This document shows positions 17,586 through 26,589 of a stretch of DNA of 51,161 bases, in pieces. The notes under the pieces are model-generated. The model was not told the DNA's origin. It was given only the letters and a program-made list of their open reading frames with translations, and ran no database searches. The translations under genes and the position numbers were made by a program. Position 1 is the first letter of the stretch, and each line of letters starts with the position of its first letter. The stretch covers positions 1 to 51,161 of the forward strand of contig NZ_LMUD01000044.1 in the NCBI RefSeq assembly GCF_009766095.1. Direction: 5' to 3'. The stretch comes from Granulicella sp. S190 (GTDB lineage: Bacteria > Acidobacteriota > Terriglobia > Terriglobales > Acidobacteriaceae).

Positions 17586-18668
17586 ATGTCACCTGCATCG
17601 AAGTTCGTTCCGACTGTTGCCCTCACATCGTCTGAATCTGTGGCGCAGGTTACGCTTCCCCGCGAGTGCACCTTCACGGAAACAGACTGGCGTGCTCTCG
17701 CCCCGTTCTGGTATCCAATTGCTTTCTCTCACGAGGTTGGAGATAAACCCTTCGCGGCCAAACTTCTCGACGAGCGTGTGGTTGTCTACCGTCTCTCTGA
17801 TGGTTCACTCGTCGCGGCAAAAGACATCTGCTTTCACAGGGGCGCACCTCTGAGTCTCGGCCGCGTAGAGGGCGATGAGATCATCTGCAAGTATCACGGC
17901 CTACGGTACGACCCAACGGGAAGATGTACCTGTATCCCGGCTCACCCTAACGGAGCAATCTCACCCCGTCTTCATCTGCACCTCTTTTCGGTGCAAGAAG
18001 CGTATGGACTGATCTGGGTGCGTCTGGTCGACGACGGCGCTCGATCGTTGCCCACGATGGAGGAGTGGTCTGATTCCAATTACATTAAGGTGCTTCCAAA
18101 TAGCGTGAACATGAACGCGTCAGCAGGGCGGCAGATGGAAGGCTTCCTCGATGTCAGCCATTTTGCATTTGTACACGTGGACACCTTCGGTGAATTGGAT
18201 AACCCCGAGGTTCCGGACTATGGGATCACGAAGACATCGGAAGGCTTCGTAGCTGACTACTTCAGCACGGTGAGCAACTACTCGCTCCAGTTCAAGCACC
18301 TGAATCCTCCAGGTTTCGTTTGGCACCGCCGTTTCGAGGTCTTCTACCCGTTCACGGCGAAGCTAACGGTCACTTTTCCTGAGAACGGAAGTCTTCATAT
18401 CCTCAACGCAGCATCACCCATCTCCGCCCGCAAGACACGTCTCTTCGTTCCCATCTGCCGCAACTTCGACAAAGATGCACCGCTGCAGGCCTCACTCGAC
18501 TTCAACCACTTAGTCTTCGCCGAGGACCAGGCTATTGTCGAGCAGCAGTACCCTGAAGACCTGCCCCTGGACCTACACGCCGAGGCACACTTTCCTGCTG
18601 ACCGAAGCTCGATCACCTACCGCAAAGGATTGTCCGCTCTCGGACTCGGAAGAAGCTTTACAGCCTAG
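17586..18668 (+). CDS. Rieske non-heme iron oxygenase, alpha subunit (VanA-like)
   Basis: The 360-residue protein is a ring-hydroxylating or O-demethylating oxygenase. The Rieske centre is CFH at 82-84 and CKYH at 101-104, ligating a 2Fe-2S cluster. The mononuclear iron site is in EGFLDVSHFAFVH, with His192 and His197 and a bridging Asp189; the third ligand should lie further on. Size and motif order resemble vanillate O-demethylase and related single-component-type alpha subunits. No reductase gene is adjacent, so electrons must come from elsewhere. If it demethylates methoxy-aromatics it would release formaldehyde, which leads to formate and so to the neighbouring dehydrogenase; this link is inference. 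The ribosome binding site before the ATG is poor. Confidence 0.85.
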   Translation: MSPASKFVPTVALTSSESVAQVTLPRECTFTETDWRALAPFWYPIAFSHEVGDKPFAAKLLDERVVVYRLSDGSLVAAKDICFHRGAPLSLGRVEGDEIICKYHGLRYDPTGRCTCIPAHPNGAISPRLHLHLFSVQEAYGLIWVRLVDDGARSLPTMEEWSDSNYIKVLPNSVNMNASAGRQMEGFLDVSHFAFVHVDTFGELDNPEVPDYGITKTSEGFVADYFSTVSNYSLQFKHLNPPGFVWHRRFEVFYPFTAKLTVTFPENGSLHILNAASPISARKTRLFVPICRNFDKDAPLQASLDFNHLVFAEDQAIVEQQYPEDLPLDLHAEAHFPADRSSITYRKGLSALGLGRSFTA

Positions 18669-18726
18669 ACTCTTAGCTAAGTTGGTTTGAATTACGAAGC
18701 TGAGTAGAATTCATGCTTTTGCAATC

Positions 18727-19491
18727 CTATCGGCTTGCAGAATTGCGGAGCAGATAGATGTCCATTATCCATCCATTTTTTACCCGTGCTGCTTGGCGGA
18801 TTGCTTTGATGCTCTCCATTTTTTCGATGAGTTTGCCAGACAGAAGAATCTCTTTATCGGTGCCTACATATGCACCCCAATAAATTTCGACATCTTTATC
18901 AAATGCTTGCTCGAAAGCGCACTCTCCATCAAGCATTACAACTACATTTTTCAGATCATGCACTAAGTCAGTCGATAGTTGACGACCTGTTGTGATGTGA
19001 ATCGACTCTCCTATCCCATTCAACATTATCTTGTGACGGGCTGCGAGTGCCTGAACGCTAGTTATCCCCGGGATAACTTCATATTCAAAACAGATTTTGT
19101 TTCGAGCAGTCAGTCGATCGATTACTCTGAGAGTGCTGTCATATAGTGCCGGATCTCCCCACACGAGAATAGCTCCACATTGATCTTCTTTTAGCTCGTT
19201 CTCGATCAACGCTTCCCATATTAATGTCCGTTGCTCATGCCATACCTCAACGCGCGACACATAAGAAGCGATGGAGGGATCGCGTTCAGGATCGACGACT
19301 TCAATAGTCCTGTAAGATGTCTTGTCGATGTAGCGTTCGCAGATATCTTTTCGTAGACGCACAAGATCGCTTTTAGCTTCACCTTTGCTCATTACAAAAA
19401 AGACGTCTACCAAATTCATCGTCCTGATTGCCTCTATTGTGATATGTTCCGGATTGCCAGAGCCAATGCCAATGACGTATAGCTTTCTCAT
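18727..19491 (-). CDS. cobF: precorrin-6A synthase (deacetylating), CobF
   Basis: CobF methylates C1 and removes the acetyl group in the aerobic cobalamin pathway, turning precorrin-5 into precorrin-6A. The 254-residue protein has the tetrapyrrole-methylase fold: the SAM-binding loop at the N terminus (LYVIGIGSGNPEHITIEAI), the strand AILVWGDPALYDS and the motif YEVIPGITSVQALAARHKI. CobF has no anaerobic counterpart, so it marks the oxygen-dependent route. It is the last gene of the cluster, 75 bases behind cobK. The region is visibly richer in A and T than the housekeeping genes further right. Confidence 0.93.
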   Translation of the reverse strand: MRKLYVIGIGSGNPEHITIEAIRTMNLVDVFFVMSKGEAKSDLVRLRKDICERYIDKTSYRTIEVVDPERDPSIASYVSRVEVWHEQRTLIWEALIENELKEDQCGAILVWGDPALYDSTLRVIDRLTARNKICFEYEVIPGITSVQALAARHKIMLNGIGESIHITTGRQLSTDLVHDLKNVVVMLDGECAFEQAFDKDVEIYWGAYVGTDKEILLSGKLIEKMESIKAIRQAARVKNGWIMDIYLLRNSASR

Positions 19492-19566
19492 ACAAGTGTC
19501 CTTTTAGTTTTCATACAAATACTCCTGTTTTCGAAGTTGCTAAAGGGTCATTAACGAAAGGCCAAC

Positions 19567-20358
19567 TCAAACACTATTGCTTTCGGCTTGAACGAGGCGA
19601 TCAACTCTCGACAGGATGTCATCTATTGTTTTCGAATTCGATACGCTATGGCTATCAGGACGGCCAATCATCACTACTGGAATTCCAAGAGACCGCGCCG
19701 CTTCAATTTTGGGATAAGTTGCCGACCCACCGCTATTTTTTGAAACGATATAGTCAATTGAATATTCTTGTAACAACCGCAGTTCTCCCCGAAGATCGAA
19801 GGGGCCACGTTTTAAGAGAACCTGATGATGAAGAGGAAGGGGTTCTTGTGGGTCTTCAATTGCGCGTATCAGAAACCATGTACAACTACAAAAAGCGAAC
19901 GAAGATACTTCTTGTCTTCCAACGGAAAGTAAGACCCGCGCTTCTCTTAATTTGAAAAACTCTGCAGCTCTCTTGATATCGGCAACCTCATGCCAACAAT
20001 CGTTTTTCGTCTTTTCCCATGGTGGTCTAACAAACTTAACTAGCGGCAATCCTAACCGTGCACATGCATCTTCTGCATTACAGCTTATCGTGACGGCAAA
20101 GGGGTGAGTTACGTCTACAACCGCCCGTATATTCTCGCTTCTTAGATAAGAGACAAGACCATCAACTCCACCAAATCCTCCCACTCTCACCGGTCCCACC
20201 GGAAGCTGAGGCTTGCTTAGTCGTCCTGCCAGCGAGGAGATAAGGCTCAGATCTTTTCTCCGCTCAAGCCTCTCGGCAAGTTGTGAGGCCTCGGCGGTGC
20301 CGCCAAGAATCAGTATCCTGGGTGGGGCTTTTAGAACCCTGTCAAATGCACCCTTCAT
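19567..20358 (-). CDS. cobK: precorrin-6A reductase, CobK
   Basis: CobK reduces precorrin-6A to dihydro-precorrin-6A with NADPH. The frame is open from a TTG at 20382, but the ATG at 20358 follows a GAGG eight bases upstream and places the nucleotide-binding motif ILILGGTAEASQLAERL near the N terminus. Later motifs include VDVTHPFAVTISCNA, the active-site region of the family, and DYIVSKNSGGSATYPKI, also typical. It lies 102 bases after cobM, the largest gap in the cluster, which contains a 10-bp hairpin. Confidence 0.93.
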   Translation of the reverse strand: MKGAFDRVLKAPPRILILGGTAEASQLAERLERRKDLSLISSLAGRLSKPQLPVGPVRVGGFGGVDGLVSYLRSENIRAVVDVTHPFAVTISCNAEDACARLGLPLVKFVRPPWEKTKNDCWHEVADIKRAAEFFKLREARVLLSVGRQEVSSFAFCSCTWFLIRAIEDPQEPLPLHHQVLLKRGPFDLRGELRLLQEYSIDYIVSKNSGGSATYPKIEAARSLGIPVVMIGRPDSHSVSNSKTIDDILSRVDRLVQAESNSV

Positions 20359-20401
20359 CAACACATCCTCGGCTCTGATCAATTGAGCTCACAATACTAC
20401 C

Positions 20402-20432
20402 TTCGAAGTACAGCATCAGAGCGTACTTCAAA
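20402..20432 (-). other. hairpin between cobM and cobK
   Basis: The arms at 20402-20411 and 20423-20432 pair over 10 bp (one G-U pair in the transcript) around an 11-base loop; the inner seven base pairs (GAAGTAC with GTACTTC) are perfect. No U-tract follows. It could attenuate or stabilise the cobK-cobF part of the message. Confidence 0.45.
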
Positions 20433-20460
20433 TAGAACACCAAATGCACGCTCCAGTCGT

Positions 20461-21204
20461 CTAACTGCGATCACGAGAGATGGAGTAAAGATAACTTTCC
20501 CCAAAGCTGGTAGCGCTAAAGGACTTTCCGACCAGTATCAAAGCATTATGATCTATTCCTGATTTAGTTACGATCGCTTGGATAGTAGACAAGGTCCCGC
20601 GCAGGATCATTTCGTCTGGCCAGCTTGCACGAAATACTACTATTACAGGGCAGTCTTCTCCATAAAGCGGTGACAACTGTGTTGTTACGATATCGAGATT
20701 CATGATGGAAAGGTGAATCGCCATTGTTGCACCGGACCGCGCCAATGTTGTGAGGTCTTCTCCAATCGGCATCGCGGTAGATCGGGTTGAGGTCCTTGTT
20801 AGTATAAGAGATTGAGCGACTCCTGGGAGAGTCAACTCCTGGCCAAGAGCAGCTGCAGCGGCAGCAAAAGACGGTACGCCGGGAGTTACATCGTAGGGAA
20901 TATTAAGACTTGTCAGGCGGCGAATTTGCTCTGACATCGTGCTCCAGATCGAAAGGTCTCCCGAATGAATACGAGCCACGTCAAGTCCTTGTTCATGGGC
21001 TGACGCTAGTTCTTCAATAATTTCATCGAGGTTCATCTCTGCAGTGTCAATGATCCTGGCTCCGGGCGGTGCATGTGCGATTACCTCTCTTGGCACTAAA
21101 GAACCGGCATACAAGCACACAGGAGAACGGCGAATCAGATCTCTCCCACGCAGCGTGAGTAGGTCAGGAGCTCCAGGGCCCGCTCCGATAAAATGGACCG
21201 TCAT
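20461..21204 (-). CDS. cobM: precorrin-4 C11-methyltransferase, CobM
   Basis: CobM adds the C11 methyl group, giving precorrin-5. The 247-residue tetrapyrrole methylase begins MTVHFIGAGPGAPDLLTLRG, with the family motifs VCLYAGSLVP, RIHSGDLSIWSTMSEQ and YDVTPGVPSFAAAAAALG. The ATG at 21204 is preferred over the ATG at 21237, because its ATGA overlaps the cobE stop codon and so gives translational coupling. Confidence 0.95.
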   Translation of the reverse strand: MTVHFIGAGPGAPDLLTLRGRDLIRRSPVCLYAGSLVPREVIAHAPPGARIIDTAEMNLDEIIEELASAHEQGLDVARIHSGDLSIWSTMSEQIRRLTSLNIPYDVTPGVPSFAAAAAALGQELTLPGVAQSLILTRTSTRSTAMPIGEDLTTLARSGATMAIHLSIMNLDIVTTQLSPLYGEDCPVIVVFRASWPDEMILRGTLSTIQAIVTKSGIDHNALILVGKSFSATSFGESYLYSISRDRS

Positions 21205-21569
21205 GGCAACACCGCTACGGCGCAAGTGCAGAAACATCCTATCTGGCGTGGCAAAACTAGGCGCGCGAGCGGCCCGAGAGCAGCTAGTGCGGAGGCCTCC
21301 GCGACGCTCGGAGTTCCCACCTTCGTTTCCGCAATGCTAGAGTAATTTTTTACTCCACGAATCTGAGCAAGAACACTTGCAGGAAATATCATGAGCCGTA
21401 GTCTAAGGGTTGATGCAACAATCTCTCCAATACTCGAACAGCCATCTCTTGTTGCGATGACAGTATTGGGAGCAACTTCTCCGATGCAATGTTTAATCAG
21501 CTTGATTACGTCGGCAGCGGTCGCGCGTGAGGAACAACCAATACCGATAGAGTGGGCCTCATCTATCAT
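21201..21569 (-). CDS. cobE: cobalamin biosynthesis protein CobE (CbiG C-terminal type)
   Basis: The 122-residue protein matches the small CobE family, related to the C-terminal part of CbiG: SIGIGCSSRATAADVIKLI at the N terminus, then IATRDGCSSIGEIVASTLRL and GTPSVAEASALAALGPLARL. Its exact role in the aerobic pathway is unclear. It overlaps cobL upstream and cobM downstream by four bases each (ATGA). Confidence 0.85.
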   Translation of the reverse strand: MIDEAHSIGIGCSSRATAADVIKLIKHCIGEVAPNTVIATRDGCSSIGEIVASTLRLRLMIFPASVLAQIRGVKNYSSIAETKVGTPSVAEASALAALGPLARLVLPRQIGCFCTCAVAVLP

Positions 21570-22828
21570 TTGTTAACTACCCATTGAGTTATGGGCATCA
21601 AATGACGCCATCCAAGAGTTCCACCAACTGGTTCAGCTCGGGCCACGAGAATCCTCACGAGGTCGCCTCCATACTGTTTATGTAAATTCGCTACCGTTGC
21701 TTCGCTCTCGATTGTCACCGCATTCACAACTAGCCGGCCACCAGTTATGAGCTTATCCCAGCATGCCCTGAACAGCCCTTCCCTGCCCAGGCCGCCCCCA
21801 ATAAAGATGGCATTCGGAAGTTTAAAACCATGGAGAGTTTCCGGAAAGCTTCCACAAACGACTTCTAGCCCTGGCACTCCGAGGCGCTTCTTATTGATCG
21901 AAATCCTAGCAGCTCTCTCTTCCCGTTCTTCAAATGCAACACACGAGCAAGAAGGATGAGAGCGCATCCATTCGATACCAATTGATCCTGAGCCAGCTCC
22001 TACATCCCATAACCGTTCGCCTGGCAATGGAGCGAGCCTCGCCAATGTAACTGCGCGGACTTCACGTTTAGTTAACTGTCCATCCGTTTCAAAACAATCC
22101 TCTGAAAGTCCTGGAACAACTGAAAAGGATTTGATTCCAATATCAGCAGTACAGGCTATAGCGATTGAGTTCAAATCCCCGCATGGTTTTGCGGGCCATT
22201 CCTTCGCGGTGGCATCCAAGCGCTTTTCTGCAGACCCACCCATATATTCAAAGACGGCTAATTGGCTTGATCCATAACCGTTATCTACTAGAAATTGTGC
22301 CACCTTGGCAGGCGTCATACCATCTTCAGAATAAATTACTAGTCGTTGACCACGATGCAGATATCTAAACAGCTGCTCGATAGGACGGTTTACAAGAGAG
22401 ATCAAAATAGTTTCTGAGACAGACCACCCTAGGCGTGCACATGCAAGAGAAAACGCGGAGACCTGTGGCATCACACAAAATTCACCCGGATTCAACTCTC
22501 GGGTCAGCGTTACGCCTACCCCGAATAGCATGGGGTCACCACTCGCTAAAACCGAGACTCGAGTCTTCCCTCTATGCAATGTCAGAATCTCATTCAGTGC
22601 GGATATCATGGGAGAAGGCCATGCAAGACGCCTCGACTTGCCTATAGGGATGTGAGCGAGATGTCGTGTTCCACCGTAAAGAATCTCCGAAGTTTCCACA
22701 GCTTGTTTTGCAGCGGCACTGAGACCTTCCCAACCATCCTCTCCGATGCCAACGATCGATAGCCAGCACTCGTTGCCATTTTCTCTCGCAACTTTCGACT
22801 GCGGAGTTAGCATGTGGTCAAGCTCCAT
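21566..22828 (-). CDS. cobL: precorrin-6Y C5,15-methyltransferase (decarboxylating), CobL
   Basis: CobL is a two-domain enzyme that methylates C5 and C15 and decarboxylates the C12 acetate. Residues about 20-215 are the CbiE-like tetrapyrrole methylase (LSIVGIGEDGWEGLSAAAKQ, VLASGDPMLFGVG). Residues about 230-420 are the CbiT-like methyltransferase (LWDVGAGSGSIGIEWMRSHP, AIFIGGGLGREGLF). It overlaps cobIJ by 11 bases and cobE by 4. An internal ATG at 22813 is an alternative start. Confidence 0.95.
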   Translation of the reverse strand: MELDHMLTPQSKVARENGNECWLSIVGIGEDGWEGLSAAAKQAVETSEILYGGTRHLAHIPIGKSRRLAWPSPMISALNEILTLHRGKTRVSVLASGDPMLFGVGVTLTRELNPGEFCVMPQVSAFSLACARLGWSVSETILISLVNRPIEQLFRYLHRGQRLVIYSEDGMTPAKVAQFLVDNGYGSSQLAVFEYMGGSAEKRLDATAKEWPAKPCGDLNSIAIACTADIGIKSFSVVPGLSEDCFETDGQLTKREVRAVTLARLAPLPGERLWDVGAGSGSIGIEWMRSHPSCSCVAFEEREERAARISINKKRLGVPGLEVVCGSFPETLHGFKLPNAIFIGGGLGREGLFRACWDKLITGGRLVVNAVTIESEATVANLHKQYGGDLVRILVARAEPVGGTLGWRHLMPITQWVVNK

Positions 22829-24329
22829 AGCTTCGCGGAGTGTAGATTAACTCCCTGTGATTCGACATTATAAGGCGACGTGTTGTTGAAGAACCCACAA
22901 GAATTATGGTTTGCATATCAGCCATGGAGGGGTCAAATCGGCCCAGATCTGTGGTTACTATTTTTTCATCAAACCTACCTACGGCGCGAGCAAGTACAAC
23001 GGGTGTCTCAGGAGACCTGTAGCCTGAAAGAATTGCCTGCGCCTCTGCCAGTTGCCATTCGCGCTGTGACGAGATCGGATTGTAAATCGCGAGTGCAAAA
23101 TCAGCGGAAGCTACAGCATGCAGCCTCTTAACAATAACCTCCCATGGCTTCAAGCGATCCGAAAGTGATATTACGCAGAAGTCATGGCCTAAAGGAGCAC
23201 CTACTCTTGCTGCCGCGGCCTGCATCGCTGAAATTCCGGGAACGATGCGAACATCCAGAGAGCGCCATATTTCCGGTCCTTGGTCGATTGACTCCAATAC
23301 AGCAGTTGCCATGGCGAAGATACCTGGATCGCCAGACGATACGACACACACCCGGCGTCCCGCCTCCGCGAGAGACAGAGCGTGACGTGCCCGCTCCGCT
23401 TCGACTTTGTTATCCGAACCGAAGCGGCATTGGCCAAATCGAGTCGGTACGCGATCTAAGTAGGGCTGGTAGCCTATTAGGTCCGTCGCCTCCGCCAACG
23501 CTTGCTGAGCCTCGGGCGTAATCCATTCCGTGGAACCTGGTCCCAGTCCGACGACTGTTACCTGACCTGGCTTGTCGACGAGATTCCTGCTCTGGTCGAG
23601 ATGTGAATCGGGAACGAGTATGAGCGAAAAATAAGGAACAGTAGCCGGGTCCACATCGATAAGTTTAGTAATCCGCTCCTGACTGGTTGTTGCACGCTCT
23701 ATATAGAGCGCTCTCTCTATTACCCCAGCCCTCGATAAAGCATTTCTCACTTTAGCGAAATTGCGCCCAAGCTTCATAATGGCAAATGCACCATGAGAAT
23801 TGAGCTTATTTGTGAGTGCATCCTCTGAGAGAGTTGCAGGCAATACTACTAATTCTGAATCCCTTCTTACGAGCGGAACTCCTAGCCTTGCGGCTGCGGC
23901 CATCACGGATGGAATTCCGGGAATTACCTCAGTAGAAAACTGGTGAGCGAGCCTGTCATGAAGATACATGTATGATCCATAGAAAAAAGGATCTCCTTCA
24001 CAGAGAATCGCGACATCACGACCGCAACGAAGATGGTCTGCGATCTGATGCGCCATCTCGTCATAGAACTCGGCGATAGCTGCTTCATATCCGCCGGGAT
24101 GATCCGTAGACTCAGTTGTGATCGGATAGATCATTGGCAACTCAATCTGTTTGAGTGTGAGCTCGGAACTTACAATGTGACGCGCATTACTTTGCCCATG
24201 CTTAGCCGCTGGATAAGCGACTACGTGGGCTTGCCTAATGGCACGCAAAGCCTTAAGAGTTACGAGTTCTGGATCACCGGGTCCTAATCCGACACCAAAC
24301 AGTCGTCCTGGTATCGTGCTCTCAATCAT
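22818..24329 (-). CDS. cobIJ: CobI-CobJ fusion: precorrin-2 C20- and precorrin-3B C17-methyltransferase
   Basis: Two consecutive methylases are joined in one 503-residue chain. The N-terminal half (about 1-240) is CobI: LFGVGLGPGDPELVTLKAL, ILCEGDPFFYGSYMYLHDRL and TEVIPGIPSVMAAAARLGVP. The C-terminal half (about 253-500) is CobJ: VTVVGLGPGSTEWITPEAQQ, GYQPYLDRVP, VVSSGDPGIFAMATAVLE and VRIVPGISAMQAAAARVGAP. The first methylates C20, the second C17 with ring contraction; CobG, which acts between them, is encoded just upstream. CobI-CobJ fusions occur in several bacteria. The start overlaps the cobH stop by ATGA, and a coding overlap of 11 bases joins it to cobL. Confidence 0.94.
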   Translation of the reverse strand: MIESTIPGRLFGVGLGPGDPELVTLKALRAIRQAHVVAYPAAKHGQSNARHIVSSELTLKQIELPMIYPITTESTDHPGGYEAAIAEFYDEMAHQIADHLRCGRDVAILCEGDPFFYGSYMYLHDRLAHQFSTEVIPGIPSVMAAAARLGVPLVRRDSELVVLPATLSEDALTNKLNSHGAFAIMKLGRNFAKVRNALSRAGVIERALYIERATTSQERITKLIDVDPATVPYFSLILVPDSHLDQSRNLVDKPGQVTVVGLGPGSTEWITPEAQQALAEATDLIGYQPYLDRVPTRFGQCRFGSDNKVEAERARHALSLAEAGRRVCVVSSGDPGIFAMATAVLESIDQGPEIWRSLDVRIVPGISAMQAAAARVGAPLGHDFCVISLSDRLKPWEVIVKRLHAVASADFALAIYNPISSQREWQLAEAQAILSGYRSPETPVVLARAVGRFDEKIVTTDLGRFDPSMADMQTIILVGSSTTRRLIMSNHRELIYTPRSYGA

Positions 24330-24955
24330 TCTTCCTCACTTGCCAAAGCATTTACAGCAGCAGCAACGATTGCACTTCCACCACGTCGCCCGCGGATCGT
24401 CAAATAAGGAAGATTCAGCTTATTCATTTCCAGTGCTGCCTTCGATTCGGCCGCGCCCACAAACCCAACGGGAACACCAATAATGAGCGCAGGAGTTGGC
24501 GCCCCATTTTCAATCATATCCAAGAGATGAAATAAGGCGGTAGGGGCGTTTCCAATCGCCACTAGAGAGCCGCCCAGTTTATCGCGCCAAAGCTCCAATG
24601 CTGCGGCGCTGCGCGTAGTTTCGGATCTTTTCGCCAGTTCCGCCGTTCGCGGGTCATTTAACGTACAAATGACCTCGTTATTCTGGGGCAGTCTAGATGG
24701 AGTAATCCCATTTGCGACCATAGTTGAATCACAAAATATAGGCTTTCCAGCAAGCAGAGCCTGTCGACCGGTCTCGACCGCAGAGGGTGAAGCGGAAACA
24801 TATTGTGGCAAGTCTGTCATGCCACAAGCATGTATCATTCGTACGACCACGCGAGAAAGATCTGGTGGAAAAGCAGAAAGATCTGACTCTGCCCGAATGA
24901 TTTCGAAAGATTCACGGTAGATGTCAGCAGCATTTTTTTTGTAACTTATTGACAC
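24326..24955 (-). CDS. cobH: precorrin-8X methylmutase, CobH
   Basis: CobH moves a methyl group from C11 to C12, forming hydrogenobyrinate. The 209-residue protein has the family's conserved histidine (His42 in VVVRMIHACGMTDLP) and the motifs PIFCDSTMVANGIT, AIGNAPTALFHLLDMI and GVPVGFVGAAESKAAL. Its start overlaps the end of cobG by 10 bases and its stop overlaps the cobIJ start by 4. Confidence 0.95.
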   Translation of the reverse strand: MSISYKKNAADIYRESFEIIRAESDLSAFPPDLSRVVVRMIHACGMTDLPQYVSASPSAVETGRQALLAGKPIFCDSTMVANGITPSRLPQNNEVICTLNDPRTAELAKRSETTRSAAALELWRDKLGGSLVAIGNAPTALFHLLDMIENGAPTPALIIGVPVGFVGAAESKAALEMNKLNLPYLTIRGRRGGSAIVAAAVNALASEEE

Positions 24956-26229
24956 GAAGAAACCTCAAGCGGCATTTCGGCCTGGTATGTGAGCATAGCG
25001 TCCAAGGCAGCTTCAAACGAATAGCCAGAGCCAAGGAAATGCTTATTGATCATTAGGTTATAACCATTGGGAGTGGCTACCAACTTGGCCGTCGCTTCGG
25101 TTCTCATCGCACATTGTTTTTCGCATCCCGAGATATTGACCGTCCAGCCTGGTTTTGGCTCACGACCGGACAAATGAGCTGCAAGAATTACTGCATCCCT
25201 CCGCACATTCGCCAAAGAAGCATCACAGCAATCGCTACCCGCGCAGGCGGAGACCCCTTGATACCCGTCTTTGCCGTCGAGTGATAAATTGACGGCTTTA
25301 AGTTTTGCGGAAACTAGACCAACCGAATCATCAGGAATAGAGCTAAGTAGAATGCCGCGCCAAGGAGCTAGCCGAAGATCTCCACCCCACTCCTTTGCTA
25401 TCGAAGCAAGACCTCGAGCTTGCTGGCACGTCAATCGTCCAAGTGGAACCGATGGTACGACGCTTACGAAGCCAACCCTTTTTGTCGAATAGATCCCTGT
25501 AGGGGTATCACCTGAGTTATTCGAAGTCGGTTCTGGACAGTGCACAAGAAAACGAGACAGCCCGTTGAGGAGGGGCGTAAGTGCCTCCGGCCTTGACACG
25601 ATATTTCGTCCTCGAGCAGGCACGCCCAATTTCTTCGAAATTTGAAGGCACATCCTTGCAGCCTCCAGCAGACAGTCAAGTGCCCTCTCAGTTCCCACAC
25701 CAAAACCTGATAAAGCACCACCGATTGCGAGATGAAACAACGGAACGCCATTGACCATCACTGCCCGCAATGCCAGATCGTCTCCATCACGGCTAAACCA
25801 TGTACCGCCACCATCTATTGCAAAGTTAAACTTGGGAAGCAAGTTAGCCAATATAGTGTCCGCTATGAGACGGTCATCTAGCTCTCTAACGAAAGACCGC
25901 GAGTCCAAGATCTCATCAGGAGCTAAACCTGCAAAGGGACTAGTGACTATATTACGGACTCGATCGTGTTGTCGTGAAGGGAGACATCCTGCTGATTCAA
26001 ACTCTTGCACTAATTGAGAGAGATCCTCAGCCTTAATGCCTCGCAGCTGTAGATTGGCACGAGAGGTAATTTCAATCTGTCCATCCGCATATGCATCCGA
26101 GAGCTCTGCGATTATTTCGAGCTGCTGAGGGATGAGCACTCCACCCGGCATTCTTATCCGAATGAGCAAACCGTCTTTTGCCGGAACCGCATGAAGAATT
26201 CCAGGACAGAAACTGTCTCCAACTCTCAT
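24946..26229 (-). CDS. cobG: precorrin-3B synthase, CobG
   Basis: CobG is the oxygen-dependent monooxygenase that prepares the ring for contraction, and with CobF it shows the aerobic pathway. The 427-residue protein has the nitrite/sulfite-reductase-like layout: FCPGILHAVPAKDGLLIRIR near the N terminus, EITSRANLQLRGI in the first ferredoxin-like part and the Fe-S cysteines in CAGSDCCDAS and SGCEKQCAMRTEA near the C terminus. The ATG at 26229 is chosen over the TTG at 26280, because it follows a purine-rich GAGAAAGAAAG and starts near the conserved region. It is the first gene of the operon, about 180 bases behind the riboswitch. Confidence 0.93.
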   Translation of the reverse strand: MRVGDSFCPGILHAVPAKDGLLIRIRMPGGVLIPQQLEIIAELSDAYADGQIEITSRANLQLRGIKAEDLSQLVQEFESAGCLPSRQHDRVRNIVTSPFAGLAPDEILDSRSFVRELDDRLIADTILANLLPKFNFAIDGGGTWFSRDGDDLALRAVMVNGVPLFHLAIGGALSGFGVGTERALDCLLEAARMCLQISKKLGVPARGRNIVSRPEALTPLLNGLSRFLVHCPEPTSNNSGDTPTGIYSTKRVGFVSVVPSVPLGRLTCQQARGLASIAKEWGGDLRLAPWRGILLSSIPDDSVGLVSAKLKAVNLSLDGKDGYQGVSACAGSDCCDASLANVRRDAVILAAHLSGREPKPGWTVNISGCEKQCAMRTEATAKLVATPNGYNLMINKHFLGSGYSFEAALDAMLTYQAEMPLEVSSCQ

Positions 26230-26404
26230 CGTGAGGCTTTCTTTCTCATTCTGCGGTAAAACGGACTGCTTTAGAAACAAAGCTGTGCGTCTCTTTCTCT
26301 GACCCTTATAAAAGCCGTCCGTTCTCGCAGTGATGGGTAGGAAAATACGGCATTAAAGATTCCGCAGCACCCAGCCCTTCCCGCGAAGGCGTGTCTATTT
26401 GCCC

Positions 26405-26585
26405 CAGATCGGCATCGTTTACGGCAGGTTTTCGGACTTACAGGCTACCTACTTGCTCCGGCTTCCCAATTCATAAAGAACCAGTACCATGTTTAGAGCT
26501 TTCGTTCCTGATTACCGCTGCGGGGCAGTTCCGGGTTCTCACCGGATTCCCTTTTAGTCTGTGAATCAACAGACACCGGAAACAA
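26405..26585 (-). ncRNA. cobalamin riboswitch
   Basis: On the minus strand the conserved core is clear: AAAAGGGAATCCGGTGAGAA, then ACTGCCCCGCAGCGGTAA (26512-26529), then a variable hairpin and a GAAGCCGGAGCAAG-type stem, ending with a CCTGCC-like 3' box near 26423-26428. It precedes cobG, so it should shut off the operon when adenosylcobalamin is plentiful. The expression platform is not certain: a weak GCCGT/ACGGC stem followed by TTTTAT about 60-100 bases further on could act as a terminator, otherwise control is on translation. Confidence 0.93.
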
Positions 26586-26589
26586 ACTG

